From assembly GCA_965202905.1 (NCBI GenBank), contig OZ241868.1, positions 2,542,001-2,606,000 on the forward strand: a stretch of 64,000 nucleotides of DNA, given 5' to 3'. The translations under genes and the position numbers were made by a program. Positions 43,434 to 52,927 of the stretch are shown one piece after another. Source of the stretch: CAYFYS01 sp965202905. GTDB taxonomy: Bacteria; Pseudomonadota; Alphaproteobacteria; MPNO01. The notes beneath the pieces were generated by a model that was not told the origin of the DNA, searched no databases, and worked only from the letters and a program-made list of their open reading frames with translations. Position 1 is the stretch's first letter, and every line of letters starts with the position of its first letter.

Positions 43434-44774
43434 ATGGACCCCACTCTCCTCGGCATCCTGGGATTCGTTCTGATCCTTGCCCTGATGAGTCAGCGGGTGC
43501 CGGTCGCTCTGGCGATGATCATCACAGGCTTCGCCGGCCTGGTCGCGATCAACTCCTGGCCGGCGGCGGTCGCGACCCTGGTGACGGAGACCTGGAGCAC
43601 GGCGATCTTCTACGAGCTCACCGTGATCCCGTTCTTCGTGCTCATGGGTAACGTCGCCTCGATGTGCGGCATGAGCCGGGACCTCTACAATGCCGCCAAC
43701 GCCTGGGTCGGCTGGATGCGCGGCGGGCTCGCGCACTCGACCGTGCTCGGCTGCACCGGGTTCGCGGCGCTGTCGGGCTCCTCGGTCGCCTCGGCGCTCA
43801 CCATCGGCCGGGTTGCGATGCCGGAGATGCGCCGCTTCGGCTACGATCGAAGGCTGGCTGCCGGCGCGGTCGCGGCCGGGGGCACGCTCGGGATTCTGAT
43901 CCCGCCGTCCACCGGGTTCGTGATCTACGCCATCCTGACCGAGGAATCGATCGGCCGGCTGTTCCTGGCCGGCGTCGTCCCCGGCATCATCCTGGCCGGC
44001 TTCTTCCTGCTCACGATCTTCGTCCAGACCGCGCTCCGGCCGGAACTCGGCCCGGCGGCGCGGCGCTACGACTGGCGCGAGAAGCGCGCTGCGCTGCTGC
44101 GCGGCTTCTCGATCATCTTCGTCGTCGCGGTCTCGATCGGCGGGATCTACGGCGGGGTGTTCACGCCGGTGGAAGCCGCCGCCGTCGGCGCAGTTCTGGC
44201 GATGGGGTTCGCCGCGATCCGGCGCAGCTTCACGCCGGCGCTCGTCGCCGATGCGCTGCTGAAGACCGTTTCCACCACGGTGATGATCTATTGCATCATC
44301 ATCGGGGCGGCGATCTTCTCGCCGTTCCTGGCGCTCACCCAGATCCCGGAGAACCTCGCCGGCGCGCTGAAGGGGTTCGACTTCGGCCCGGTGACGCTGC
44401 TGGTGATCGTGCTCGCGACCTTCATCGCGCTCGGCACCTTCCTCGACGGGTTCGCGATGATGGTGCTGATCCTGCCGATCGTCCTGCCGATCATAGAGCA
44501 GTCGCAGATCCCGGCCTTCCTCGGGCTCGACCCCGATTCCGGCGACCTTCGAATCTGGTTCGGCGTGGTCATGGTGGTGATCCTGGAGATGGCGCTGATC
44601 AGCCCGCCCGTCGGCATGAACGTCTTCGTGGTCAAGGGCGTGGCCCGCGACGTCTCGATGCGCGACATCTATGTCGGCATCCTGCCCTTCTGGGCGGCGA
44701 TGATGGCCTGTTTGGCGCTCCTGGTCGCCTTCCCCGATCTCTCGCTGATCCTGCCCAACACGATGCTGGACTGA
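43434..44774 (+). CDS. TRAP transporter large permease subunit (DctM)
   Basis: 446 residues, about 12-14 membrane helices. Family motifs: FYELTVIPFFVLMGNVASM, GFAALSGSSVASALTIGRVA, GGTLGILIPPSTGFVIYAIL, GGIYGGVFTPVEAAAVGAVL and LISPPVGMNVFVVKGVARDV. Start 3 bp after the dctQ stop, so translation is coupled. The end faces a CoxL-like gene whose own stop is missing. Confidence 0.93.
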   Translation: MDPTLLGILGFVLILALMSQRVPVALAMIITGFAGLVAINSWPAAVATLVTETWSTAIFYELTVIPFFVLMGNVASMCGMSRDLYNAANAWVGWMRGGLAHSTVLGCTGFAALSGSSVASALTIGRVAMPEMRRFGYDRRLAAGAVAAGGTLGILIPPSTGFVIYAILTEESIGRLFLAGVVPGIILAGFFLLTIFVQTALRPELGPAARRYDWREKRAALLRGFSIIFVVAVSIGGIYGGVFTPVEAAAVGAVLAMGFAAIRRSFTPALVADALLKTVSTTVMIYCIIIGAAIFSPFLALTQIPENLAGALKGFDFGPVTLLVIVLATFIALGTFLDGFAMMVLILPIVLPIIEQSQIPAFLGLDPDSGDLRIWFGVVMVVILEMALISPPVGMNVFVVKGVARDVSMRDIYVGILPFWAAMMACLALLVAFPDLSLILPNTMLD

Positions 44775-44780
44775 GTCGGA

Positions 44781-47087
44781 TCCGGCGACCGCCCGCCAGA
44801 TGCGCTCCGGCGTCAGCGGCATGGCGATGTCGGTGACGTCGTGCCCGGACAGGGCATCGAGCTTGGCCGCGACCAGCGCCGCGGGTGCGCCGATGGCGCC
44901 GGACTCGCCGCAGCCATTGGTGCCCATCGGGTTGTGGGGACAGGGCTGGGATTCGTCGACCTCCGAACGGAAGGACGGCAGGTCGTCGGCCCGCGGGATC
45001 GCGTAGTCCATCAAGGAGCCCGACAAGAGCTGGCCGCTGGCGGGATCGTAGACCACGTCCTCCATCATCGCCTGGCCGATGCCCTGGGCGAGTCCGCCAT
45101 GGACCTGGCCCTCGACGATCATCGGGTTGATCACCGTGCCGACATCATCGACCACACAGTAGCCGGCGATCGCCATGGCCCCGGTATCGGGGTCTCTCTC
45201 GATTTCGGCGACATGGGCGCCGTTGGAAAAGGCGAAATTCCGAGGGTCGTAGAACGCGGTTTCGGTCGGGCCGGGCTCCAGGCTCTCGTGCGGGTAGTCA
45301 TGAGGGACGTGCGCGCGCTCGGCCACCGCGGCGAACGACACGGAACGGTCGGTGCCGGCGATGGTGAACGCGCCGTCGGCGAACGCGATGTCGCCTTCGG
45401 CGACCTCCAGCTTATAGGCGACGATGCGCCTGGATTTCTCGATCACCTTGTCAGCGGCGTTGCACAGCGCCGAGCCGCCCACCGCGAGCGCGAGCCGAAC
45501 GTGCCGGCGCCGAACTGGACGACCGCGGTGTCTCCCTCGACGATCTCGATCCTGTCCAGCCCGAGCCTGAACCGGTCGGACAGGATCTGGGCGAAGGTGG
45601 TCGCGTGGCCTTGGCCGTGGTTATGCGTGCCGGGCAGCGCGCGCAGATTGCCCTGGCGGTCGACGCGGAGTTCGGCGGATTCGAACATCGCGAGCCGTCC
45701 GCCGAAGGTGCCCAGCAGGCGCGAGGGCGCAACGCCTGAAGACTCGACGTAGTTGGCAATGCCGATGCCGCGCAGCCGGCCGTTCGCTTCGGCCCGGCGC
45801 CGGGCCGAAGCCGTCATAGTCCGAGGCCGCCAGCGCGCGGGCCATGATGCGCGGGAAGTCGCCGCAGTCACAGGTCGGCCCGATCGGCGTCGCGTAAGGC
45901 ATGACCGAGGCCGGGATCGGGTTGCGGCGGCGGATTTCCGTCCGCTCGAGCCCGGTCGCCGCCGCGGCCTTGTCCGCCAGGCGCTCCAGCACGTAGCCGG
46001 CTTCCGGCCAGCCGGCGCCGCGGTAGGCATCGGTCGGCGTCGTGTTGGTGAAGACCCCGGTGACCGGACGTGGATCGTCGGGGTCTTGTAGACACCCGCC
46101 AGCAGGGCCGTGTAGATCGCGCTCGGGATGCCCGCGCCGACGGTCGAGTTGCAGGCGCCGAGATCGGCGTGGGTGAGAACGCGCAAACCGAGAAAGGCGC
46201 CGACCGCGAGCCTGGCGCTGGTCCGGTGATCGCGCGCCTGAAGATCGCAAGCGAACGCCTCGTCCTGTCCGCAGTCCAGCGCAGCGGGCGGCCGAGCCGG
46301 CGCGCCGCCCAGGCGAGGACGGTCTCCTCGGGATAGTGCTTGCCTTGTAGCCGAACCCGCCGCCGACATCGGGCGAAACCACCCGGATGCGCGCCTCGTC
46401 GATGCCGAGCTGGCTGGCGACCAGGCGGCGGACCATGTGTGCCACCTGGGTATTGGCATGGAGCGTGATCGTGTCCTCCAGAGGATCGGACGCCGTGCCG
46501 GTCAGCCGGTTGTTGTAGATCTCGATCCGGACCACATGGGCGGCCGCGGCGATCGCGGCATCGACGGCCTGCGCGTCGCCGCGCTCCCAGATGAAGCAGG
46601 CATTGCCCGGCGCCTCGTCGTGCAGGACCGGCGCGGCGGCCGCGCGCGAGCCGATGGCGGCGGGCAGCGGGTCGTAGCCGACCGCGACGGCTTCCGCCCC
46701 GTCGGTCGCCGCCTCCGGAGTCTCGGCGATGACCGCGGCGATCGCCTCGCCGACATGGCGCACTTTCCCGCGCGCCAGCGCCCAGCGCGGCGGCTCGGCC
46801 ATCGGCTTGCCGTCCTTGCCGGGAACCGCCCAGAGCGGCGTCATGGGGCCGAGACCGTCGGCCGCCATGTCGGCGCCGGTCAGCACTGCGACCACGCCCG
46901 GCACGGCGCGGGCGGCCGAGACGTCGATGCCGCGCAGTTCGGCATGGGCATGGACCGGGCGGACGATGCGGCAGTAGAGCGCGCCCGGGATCGCCATGTC
47001 GGCGACGTAGCGGCCCCGCCCGATGAGGAACTTGCGGTCTTCCTTGCGCAGGACCGATGCGCCGATCCCCTGAGGCCCGATGGTCAT
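44781..47087 (-). pseudogene. Molybdenum hydroxylase large subunit (CoxL/XdhA family), multiply frameshifted
   Basis: The start MTIGPQGIGASVLRKEDRKF, LIGRGRYVADM has a good AAGGGGG upstream. Family segments appear in order but in changing frames: VVSPDVGGGFGYK, then HYPEETVLAWAARRLGRPLR, VLTHADLGACNSTVGAGI, TDAYRGAGWPEAGYVLERL, ALPGTHNHGQGHATTFAQIL and EGQVHGGLAQGIGQAMMEDV, ending MPLTPERIWRAVAGSDSV. About five frame changes occur between 45.48 and 46.35 kb. There is no stop at the expected end; the last frame runs on into antisense of dctM. Two-subunit partners (FAD and 2Fe-2S proteins) are not adjacent. Either a pseudogene or a badly basecalled gene. Confidence 0.82.
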
Positions 47088-47238
47088 CCCGCTTGCCCCC
47101 TTGCCCTGCCCGATTGCGGCCAAGAGCGCGCGGATCGGCGTACCTGTCGAGCTGGGTTACTGCGCCCCGCCGTCCCGGCCGCGGCGATCCCCAAACACCG
47201 GGCCGGAATGCCGAAACCCTGCGGTCGCTCAATCCGAT

Positions 47239-47625
47239 CTAGCCGCCGCCGATGCGGGGCGGGGCGCCGCCCGCGAGCATGGGGCCGAGCGCACGGCCGC
47301 CGAAGATGTGGAAATGGAGGTGCGGCACCTCCTGGTGCGCGCGCCGGCCGTGGTTGGTGAGCACCCGGTAGCCGTCGGCGACGAGGTCGAGCGCCTCGGC
47401 CACCTTGCCGATCGCGCGCAACAGGCCGGCCTGCTCGGCCTCCGACGCCTTGGCCGAGAAATCCGCCATCGAGACATAGGCGCCCTTCGGGATTACCAGG
47501 GCGTGGACCGGCGCCTGGGGCGCGATGTCATGGAAGGCGAGCGCGTGCTCGTCCTCGTAGATCGTCCTGCACGGCGCTTCGCCGCGCAGGATCTTCGCGA
47601 ACACGTTCGAGTCGTCATAGGTCAT
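47239..47625 (-). CDS. HIT-family nucleotide hydrolase/transferase
   Basis: 128 residues, Hint-like branch. The histidine triad is H102-L-H104-F-H106 in EVPHLHFHIFGG, and the N-terminal half has VFAKILRGEAPCRTIYEDEH, where a Zn-binding C-x2-C of some members is absent. The ATG begins 2 bp after the hisE stop with GAGGA upstream, so it is the last gene of the his operon. Likely hydrolyses nucleoside phosphoramidates. Confidence 0.92.
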   Translation of the reverse strand: MTYDDSNVFAKILRGEAPCRTIYEDEHALAFHDIAPQAPVHALVIPKGAYVSMADFSAKASEAEQAGLLRAIGKVAEALDLVADGYRVLTNHGRRAHQEVPHLHFHIFGGRALGPMLAGGAPPRIGGG

Positions 47626-47627
47626 CG

Positions 47628-47963
47628 TCAGTCCTCGCCGCGCCGGCGTTTTTCTTCGTGGCCCGAGATGCCCTCGCGCCGGGCGAGTTCGGCCCAGACA
47701 TCCTGCGGCCGCACCCCGGCCTCGGCCCAGTTCACAAGGAGATGGTAGATGAGGTCGGCGCTTTCGGAGATCAGCCGCTCCCGGCCGCCGGCGATCGCGG
47801 CGATCACCGTCTCGACCGCTTCTTCGCCGAGCTTCCGGGCGATCGCCTCGTTGCCCTTGGCGAGCAGGCTTGCGGTATAGGACGACTCGGGATCGCCGCC
47901 GCGGCGGCTTTCGATCACGCGATAGAGCCGTTCCAAAACAGCACTGTCCCTGCCCTCGACCAT
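47628..47963 (-). CDS. hisE: Phosphoribosyl-ATP pyrophosphatase
   Basis: 111 residues. Second step of histidine biosynthesis (PR-ATP to PR-AMP). All-alpha MazG-like fold: YTASLLAKGNEAIARKLGEE with EEAVET (metal-binding acidic residues) and ESADLIYHLLVNWAEAGV. Part of the minus-strand block hisB to hisE, 33 bp downstream of hisF; the HIT gene follows after 2 bp. As in most proteobacteria outside the gamma class, HisE is separate from HisI. Confidence 0.95.
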   Translation of the reverse strand: MVEGRDSAVLERLYRVIESRRGGDPESSYTASLLAKGNEAIARKLGEEAVETVIAAIAGGRERLISESADLIYHLLVNWAEAGVRPQDVWAELARREGISGHEEKRRRGED

Positions 47964-47996
47964 GGCCGCCCACTCTAGCAGATCCTCAGCGCGCTG

Positions 47997-48755
47997 TCAC
48001 GGCCGGACGGCGACGCCGCCGGCCTGCATATGCGCCTTCGCCTCGGCGATGGTGAATGCGCCGAAGTGAAAGATCGACGCGGCCAGCACCGCGTTCGCAT
48101 GACCGTCGCGGATGCCCTCGACAAGATGGTCGAGGGTGCCCACACCGCCCGAGGCGATCACCGGCACGGTGACCGCCTCGGCGATCGCGCGGGTCAGCGC
48201 GATGTCGAAGCCCCGACGGGTCCCGTCGCGATCCATCGAGGTCAGCAGGATCTCGCCCGCCCCATACCCGGTCATCCGCCGCGCCCACTCGACGGCGTCG
48301 ATCCCGGTCGGACGGCGCCCGCCATGGGTGAAGATCTCGAACCGGTCTCCGGGGACCGCCTTGGCGTCGATCGCCACGACGATGCACTGGGCACCGAACT
48401 TTCGGGCGGCTTCGGCCACGAACTCGGGCCGGTCGACCGCGGCGGTGTTGACGGAGACCTTGTCGGCGCCGGCGGCGAGAAGCGTTCGGATGTCCTCGAT
48501 CGCCCGCACCCCGCCGCCAACGGTCAGCGGCATGAAGCACTCCTCGGCGGTCCGGCCGACCACGTCGAGCAGAATCGCGCGGTTCTCGTGCGAAGCGGTG
48601 ATGTCGAGAAAGCACAGCTCGTCCGCGCCCTGGGCGTCATAGATCCTGGCCTGCTCGACCGGGTCGCCGGCGTCGACCAGATCGACAAAGTTGATGCCCT
48701 TGACCGTCCGTCCGTCCTTGACGTCGAGGCACGGGATGACGCGGGCCTTGAGCAT
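47997..48755 (-). CDS. hisF: Imidazole glycerol phosphate synthase cyclase subunit
   Basis: 252 residues, TIM barrel. Asp11 (PCLDVKDG) and Asp130 (VVAIDAK) are the catalytic pair, and phosphate-binding glycines are in VGGGVRAIED and ASGGVGTLDHL. It forms IGP synthase with HisH, encoded four genes upstream in the same block. 2 bp separate it from hisA. Confidence 0.97.
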   Translation of the reverse strand: MLKARVIPCLDVKDGRTVKGINFVDLVDAGDPVEQARIYDAQGADELCFLDITASHENRAILLDVVGRTAEECFMPLTVGGGVRAIEDIRTLLAAGADKVSVNTAAVDRPEFVAEAARKFGAQCIVVAIDAKAVPGDRFEIFTHGGRRPTGIDAVEWARRMTGYGAGEILLTSMDRDGTRRGFDIALTRAIAEAVTVPVIASGGVGTLDHLVEGIRDGHANAVLAASIFHFGAFTIAEAKAHMQAGGVAVRP

Positions 48756-48757
48756 CC

Positions 48758-49483
48758 TCAGCCAGCCAGCACCGACAGCGCCTCGACCGGGTCGAGCCGG
48801 CCGTCATAGAGCGCCCGACCGCAGATCACGCCGACGATCCCGGCCCGCTCGTTCGCCTTGATTTCGAGGAGGTCCTGGGTCGAGGACACCCCGCCCGAGG
48901 CGATCACCGGGGTGGTCAGAGCGAACGCGATGTCGACCGTCGCCTCGACGTTCAGCCCGCCCAATGCGCCGTCGCGGTTGATGTCGGTATAGACGATCGC
49001 GGCGAGCCCCGCGTCCTCGAAGCGCAGCGCGAGGTCGAGGGTGCGCACCTCGGTGGTCTGCGCCCAGCCGTCGGTCGCGACCCGACCCTTGCGCGCGTCG
49101 ATGCCGACCGCGACCCGCCCGGGAAAACGCGCGCAGGCCGCCCGGACGAAGTCCGGATCGGCGAGCGCCGAGGTGCCGAGCACCGCGCGGCTCACCCCCG
49201 CCCCCAGCCAGTGTTCGAGCGTGGCCATATCGCGGATGCCGCCGCCGAGCTGCACCGGGATGTCGACCGCCTTGAGAATGCCGGCGATTGCCTCGGCGTT
49301 GACCGGCCGGCCCACGAAAGCGCCGTTCAGGTCGACCACGTGCAGCCATTCGAAGCCCAAAGACTGGAAGACCCGAGCCTGATCGGCGGGGTCGTCGTTG
49401 AACACCGTGGCCTCGCTCATATCGCCGCGCAGCAGGCGGACGCAAAGACCGTCCTTGATGTCGATGGCGGGAAACAGGATCAC
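48758..49483 (-). CDS. hisA: ProFAR isomerase
   Basis: 241 residues from GTG, whose GTGA overlaps the stop of the GNAT gene upstream. TIM barrel isomerase: Asp8 (FPAIDIKDG) and Asp129 (VGIDARKG) are the acid/base residues, with LGGGIRD and ASGGVSSTQDL for phosphate. The longer frame upstream of the GTG is antisense-like and not HisA. Confidence 0.96.
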   Translation of the reverse strand: MILFPAIDIKDGLCVRLLRGDMSEATVFNDDPADQARVFQSLGFEWLHVVDLNGAFVGRPVNAEAIAGILKAVDIPVQLGGGIRDMATLEHWLGAGVSRAVLGTSALADPDFVRAACARFPGRVAVGIDARKGRVATDGWAQTTEVRTLDLALRFEDAGLAAIVYTDINRDGALGGLNVEATVDIAFALTTPVIASGGVSSTQDLLEIKANERAGIVGVICGRALYDGRLDPVEALSVLAG

Positions 49484-50055
49484 AGTGCGGCGCAACCGTT
49501 TTCGCCGTCCGCGCCGACCGGCGGCTTCCCCAAACGCTTGGAATAGTAGTGGCCGGCGACCAGCGTCCCGTCGGCGACGGCATAGGCGGGGTTGGTGCCC
49601 CAGCGGACATAGCCCAGCGATTCGTAGAGCTGGATGGCCGCGGTCTGGGTTGCCCGGACATCGAGGCCGAGGACGGCGAATCCATGTGTGCGGGCGGCAT
49701 CCTCCACCGCCAGGGTGAGCGCCCGGGCGAGCCCGTGGCCGCGCGCCCACGGAGCGACGAAGTTCGTCGTGATCGAGGCCGCGAAGCCCTGGGCCTCGTT
49801 GTTGCGCGGCGGCTTGACGAGCTGGGCGGAGCCGGCGATCACCCTGTCGATGCGGCCGAGGAACAGCTCGCGCTCGGGCACCAGGATGACCCCGCTCCAG
49901 TAGCGCTCCAGCACCCGGCGCGGCGGCGGGCTGAGCCAGCCGAAGCCGCCGCCCTCCAGGATGGCCGATTCCGAGGCGTCGCACAGATCGGCCAAGTCGG
50001 GTTCGGAGAACGACCCGGCTCTCTCGACGGTGAACTCCGGTGCGGTGAGCGTCAT
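49480..50055 (-). CDS. GNAT-family N-acetyltransferase
   Basis: 191 residues. The GNAT core is visible: FAASITTNFVAPWARGHGLA (acetyl-CoA pyrophosphate loop, R/Q-x-x-G-x-A/G type as ARGHGLA), LDVRATQTAAIQLYESLGYV and WGTNPAYAVADGTLVAGHYY. ATG overlaps hisH TGA (ATGA) and its own TGA overlaps the hisA GTG, so it is tightly embedded in the histidine block. Substrate unknown; its position inside the operon is uncommon and may reflect a link to a histidine-pathway metabolite or simple co-regulation. Confidence 0.88.
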   Translation of the reverse strand: MTLTAPEFTVERAGSFSEPDLADLCDASESAILEGGGFGWLSPPPRRVLERYWSGVILVPERELFLGRIDRVIAGSAQLVKPPRNNEAQGFAASITTNFVAPWARGHGLARALTLAVEDAARTHGFAVLGLDVRATQTAAIQLYESLGYVRWGTNPAYAVADGTLVAGHYYSKRLGKPPVGADGENGCAAL

Positions 50056-50696
50056 GGCCGCCAATCGAGGAAGTCGCGGATCAGCCCAAGGCCGGTCCGC
50101 TGGCTCTTCTCGGGATGGAACTGGGTGCCGAGCATATTCTCGCGGCCGACGATGGCGGAAATATGACCCCCGTAGTCGGTCTCGGCCAGAACGATGTCGG
50201 GCTCCTCGGCGAAGAAAGCGAAGCTGTGGACGAAATAGGCGTGCGCCCCCGCCGCGATCCGGCCGGCCACGGGATGCCCGGCGCGCCGCACGACGAGCTC
50301 ATTCCAGCCCATATGCGGCACCTTGAGGCCGTGCGCCTTCGGCGTGATCGCCGCCACCTGGCCGGGTAGCCAGCCGAGCCCGGCATAGCCGCCGTGCTCC
50401 TCGCCGGTCCGCGCCATGAGCTGCATGCCGACGCAGATACCGAGGAACGGCACGCCCCGGCCGCGAACCCCGGTCTCGAGCGCCTCGATCATGCCGTCGA
50501 GCGCGGCAAGCCCCGCCATGCAGTCGGCGAAGGCGCCGACTCCGGGAAGCACGATCCGGCGCGCGCGGGCCACGCGCGCCGGATCGGCGGTCACCTCGAC
50601 GCGCATCGAGCCCGGCAACTCGGACGCGGCGCGCTCGAACGCCTTGGCCGCCGAGCGCAGATTGCCCGAGCCGTAATCGATGATCGCAACGCTCAC
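50052..50696 (-). CDS. hisH: Imidazole glycerol phosphate synthase glutaminase subunit
   Basis: 214 residues from GTG 50696 (MSVAIIDYGSGN). Class I amidotransferase triad Cys88 (GICVGMQL), His194 and Glu196 (GTQFHPEKSQ). The bases around the start, cgtgagcattgca / cgtgagcgttgcg, are a 14-bp duplication, so two GTG codons precede the gene; the second gives the normal N-terminus. Supplies ammonia to HisF. Confidence 0.96.
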   Translation of the reverse strand: MSVAIIDYGSGNLRSAAKAFERAASELPGSMRVEVTADPARVARARRIVLPGVGAFADCMAGLAALDGMIEALETGVRGRGVPFLGICVGMQLMARTGEEHGGYAGLGWLPGQVAAITPKAHGLKVPHMGWNELVVRRAGHPVAGRIAAGAHAYFVHSFAFFAEEPDIVLAETDYGGHISAIVGRENMLGTQFHPEKSQRTGLGLIRDFLDWRP

Positions 50697-50706
50697 GATG
50701 CAATGC

Positions 50707-51087
50707 TCACGACACACCGTCCCGGCCGCGCTCGAGCCACCGGTGGGCCGCCTGTTCGGAGTCCGGCGCAGCGACGATCGCGGTCAGACGCATACCGCGG
50801 TGCTCCAGCGCCCGGCCGCGCCAGTCATTGGCCGACGACCCGATATAGACGGCAAGTCCCAGCCCGACAACGCCCGACGCGATCTCGTCCGCGCCCAGCG
50901 CCCCGAACGCCAGATCCAGACCGACAACCGCCAGCAGCAGGATCGCCGCCGTCCACCACATCCGGTGCCACAGCGCCCACAGCACGGTGAAGAAGAAGGC
51001 CGGCCAGCTCATGCCTTGCTTAACCATCGAGACCGCGCGGTCGCGTTCCAGCGAGGACGGGTCGACATAGGCGGCGTAAAGGCGCAT
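50707..51087 (-). CDS. DUF2628 family membrane protein
   Basis: 126 residues beginning MRLYAAYVDPS. The N-terminal half has the KQGMSWPAFFFTVLWALWHR motif typical of DUF2628 proteins, followed by two hydrophobic helices (about 43-63 and 66-84) and a soluble tail. Genes of this family commonly sit between hisB and hisH in alphaproteobacteria, which supports both the call and the taxonomy. Function unknown. A GTG four codons upstream is a possible start. Confidence 0.88.
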   Translation of the reverse strand: MRLYAAYVDPSSLERDRAVSMVKQGMSWPAFFFTVLWALWHRMWWTAAILLLAVVGLDLAFGALGADEIASGVVGLGLAVYIGSSANDWRGRALEHRGMRLTAIVAAPDSEQAAHRWLERGRDGVS

Positions 51088-51116
51088 CCGCGCGAACACG
51101 GCCGGTCTCCCGGCGC

Positions 51117-51725
51117 TCAGGACGGCGCTGGAGCGCCGCCGATGGTTCCCTTGGTGGACGGAATGTCGGCGGCCGCCCTGGCGTCGATCGCGGTCGCGGC
51201 GCGCAATGCGCGCGCCAGCCCCTTGAAGCAGGACTCCGCGATGTGATGATTGTTCTCGCCGTAGAGCGTCTCGACATGCAACGTCGAGCCGCTGGACTGC
51301 GCGAAGCCCTGGAACCACTCCTTGAACAGCTCGGTGTCCATCTCGCCCAGCTTGGGGCGGGTGAACCCGACCCGCCAGATCAGATATGGCCGTCCGGATA
51401 TATCCAGCGCGACGCGCGAGAGCGTCTCGTCCATCGGGATCATCGCCGCGCCGTAGCGGGTGATCCCGCGCCGGTCGCCCAGCGCCTCGGCCACCGCCGA
51501 GCCGATCGCGATCCCGGTGTCCTCGGTGGTGTGGTGGAAGTCGATGTGCAGGTCGCCATGTGCGCGGACCCGCAGGTCGACAAGGCTGTGGCGGGAAAGC
51601 TGCTGCAGCATGTGGTCGAGGAATCCGATGCCGGTGGAAACGTCGCAGCTACCGCTTCCATCGAGATTCAGGCTCACTTCGATACGGGTCTCGCGCGTCT
51701 GGCGCGCGATGGTCGCGCTGCGCAT
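51117..51725 (-). CDS. hisB: Imidazoleglycerol-phosphate dehydratase
   Basis: 202 residues, monofunctional HisB. Manganese-binding motifs DFHHTTEDTGIAIG and ENNHHIAESCFKG are intact, along with FLDHMLQQLSRHS. First gene of the his block; its start is only about 35 bp from the left end of the IS5-type element, so its native promoter has been pushed away or replaced. Confidence 0.97.
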   Translation of the reverse strand: MRSATIARQTRETRIEVSLNLDGSGSCDVSTGIGFLDHMLQQLSRHSLVDLRVRAHGDLHIDFHHTTEDTGIAIGSAVAEALGDRRGITRYGAAMIPMDETLSRVALDISGRPYLIWRVGFTRPKLGEMDTELFKEWFQGFAQSSGSTLHVETLYGENNHHIAESCFKGLARALRAATAIDARAAADIPSTKGTIGGAPAPS

Positions 51726-51760
51726 CGGATCGCTCCTGCAAGGGGTCGGCGGTCTTTTAG

Positions 51761-52767
51761 GGACCCTCTGATTTAGGAGGTTTTTGCGGTTTGTTGGGTG
51801 TTTGCGCCTTGAGAGCGCGTTCGCAGGGCCGGTATTGGTCGCCATTTCGCCCCGATCGGCCCCGTGGGGGGCCGTCCGGGCAGACTGCGCCCATCACTGT
51901 CACGCCGGATGCGGGCGCGCGGTCATCGGGGGCGCGGTCATCGGGTTCGAGAAGCCCGGCAGCAGCGCCAGCCGCCGAATAGTCTTCTCCAGCCTCCGGT
52001 AGCGCACCTTGTCATACCCCAACGCCCGCTGCGCCAGCCGAAACGGATGCCCCACCTTCGCGCGGACGCTGACCTTCCGCTGCTCGGCCTTCTCCGCCGC
52101 ACTGTCGGGATCCAGAACCCGCCGTTTGCCCGGCCGCATGGCGATGCGCCAACCTGCCTCGCGTTTCTCGTGTTCGGTGCGTTTCTCGATCCCCTGGCAG
52201 CCGGCGTCCGCCGACAAATCCTTCCCCTCGCCGTGCAGGCGTTGCGCGGACGGCGTGAGGTCGTGAACGTTCGCCGCCGCGCCCTCCAGGCGGTGCGCCG
52301 AGCCCAGTCGGTTGTCGACGCCGATATGCAGCTTCATCCCGAAATACCACTGGTTGCCCTTCTTGGTCCGATGCATCTCCGGGTCACGTTCCTTCCCCTT
52401 GTTCTTCGCCGCCGACGGCGCTGCGACGATGCGCGCGTCGATGATCGCGCCTGCCCGCAAGATCACGCCGTGTTCGGCCAGATGGCCGTTGATCTCCTCG
52501 AACAGGCCTCGACCGAGCCCGTGATGCTCCAGACGGCGACGGAAATTCAGGATCGTCGTCTCGTCCGGCGCCACCCGGGCCTCAAGACGGTCCCACGGGA
52601 TCAACCTGTCCATCCGCTCCAGGAAGCGCTCGCGCCGCGTCCTGCGCTTCTTGTTGTCATAGTCCAGATCGCAAACGTCTGCTGATGCATGACTGCGAGC
52701 TCCACATGAACGGGCCACAATCATGCACTCAATCTGTACACCCATCCGACATATTCAGAGGTTCCTT
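51761..52767. mobile_element. IS5-family insertion sequence with internal deletion (1007 bp)
   Basis: Terminal inverted repeats: left GGACCCTCTGA, right (inverted) GGAACCTCTGA. It is flanked on both sides by TTAG (51757-51760 and 52768-52771), a 4-bp target duplication of the YTAR kind that IS5 elements make. It lies in the divergent hisB-hslV intergenic region. The intact duplication means it arrived as a unit and has not moved since. Confidence 0.88.
51900..52745 (-). pseudogene. IS5-family transposase, internally deleted
   Basis: The frame reads DLDYDNKKRRTRRERFLERM, then DRLEARV-APDETTILNFRRRLE. In intact relatives some 70-80 residues (the YPLERMLRIHFLQQW...MRAF segment) lie between RLEA and PDETTI; they are missing here. 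DDE-domain pieces IIDARIVAAPSAAKNKGKER, DPEMHRTKKGNQWYFGMKLH and LSADAGCQGIEKR remain, with GYDKVRYRRLEKT near the end, after which the C-terminus departs from the family. Not expected to be active. Confidence 0.85.
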
Positions 52768-52927
52768 AGCAGAGTGCGCCTGCGAACGCCACACGCCCGG
52801 CGGGGCGGCGAGAAGACGCCCGATCTCCGGCCGACCGCGGCCGCACTTGACGCGCGCTCGGCAAAACACCCATTTTCAGACCGGTAGTCAGAGCCCCAAC
52901 TCGGGAGAGCGGCGCCCGCCGCAGGCG

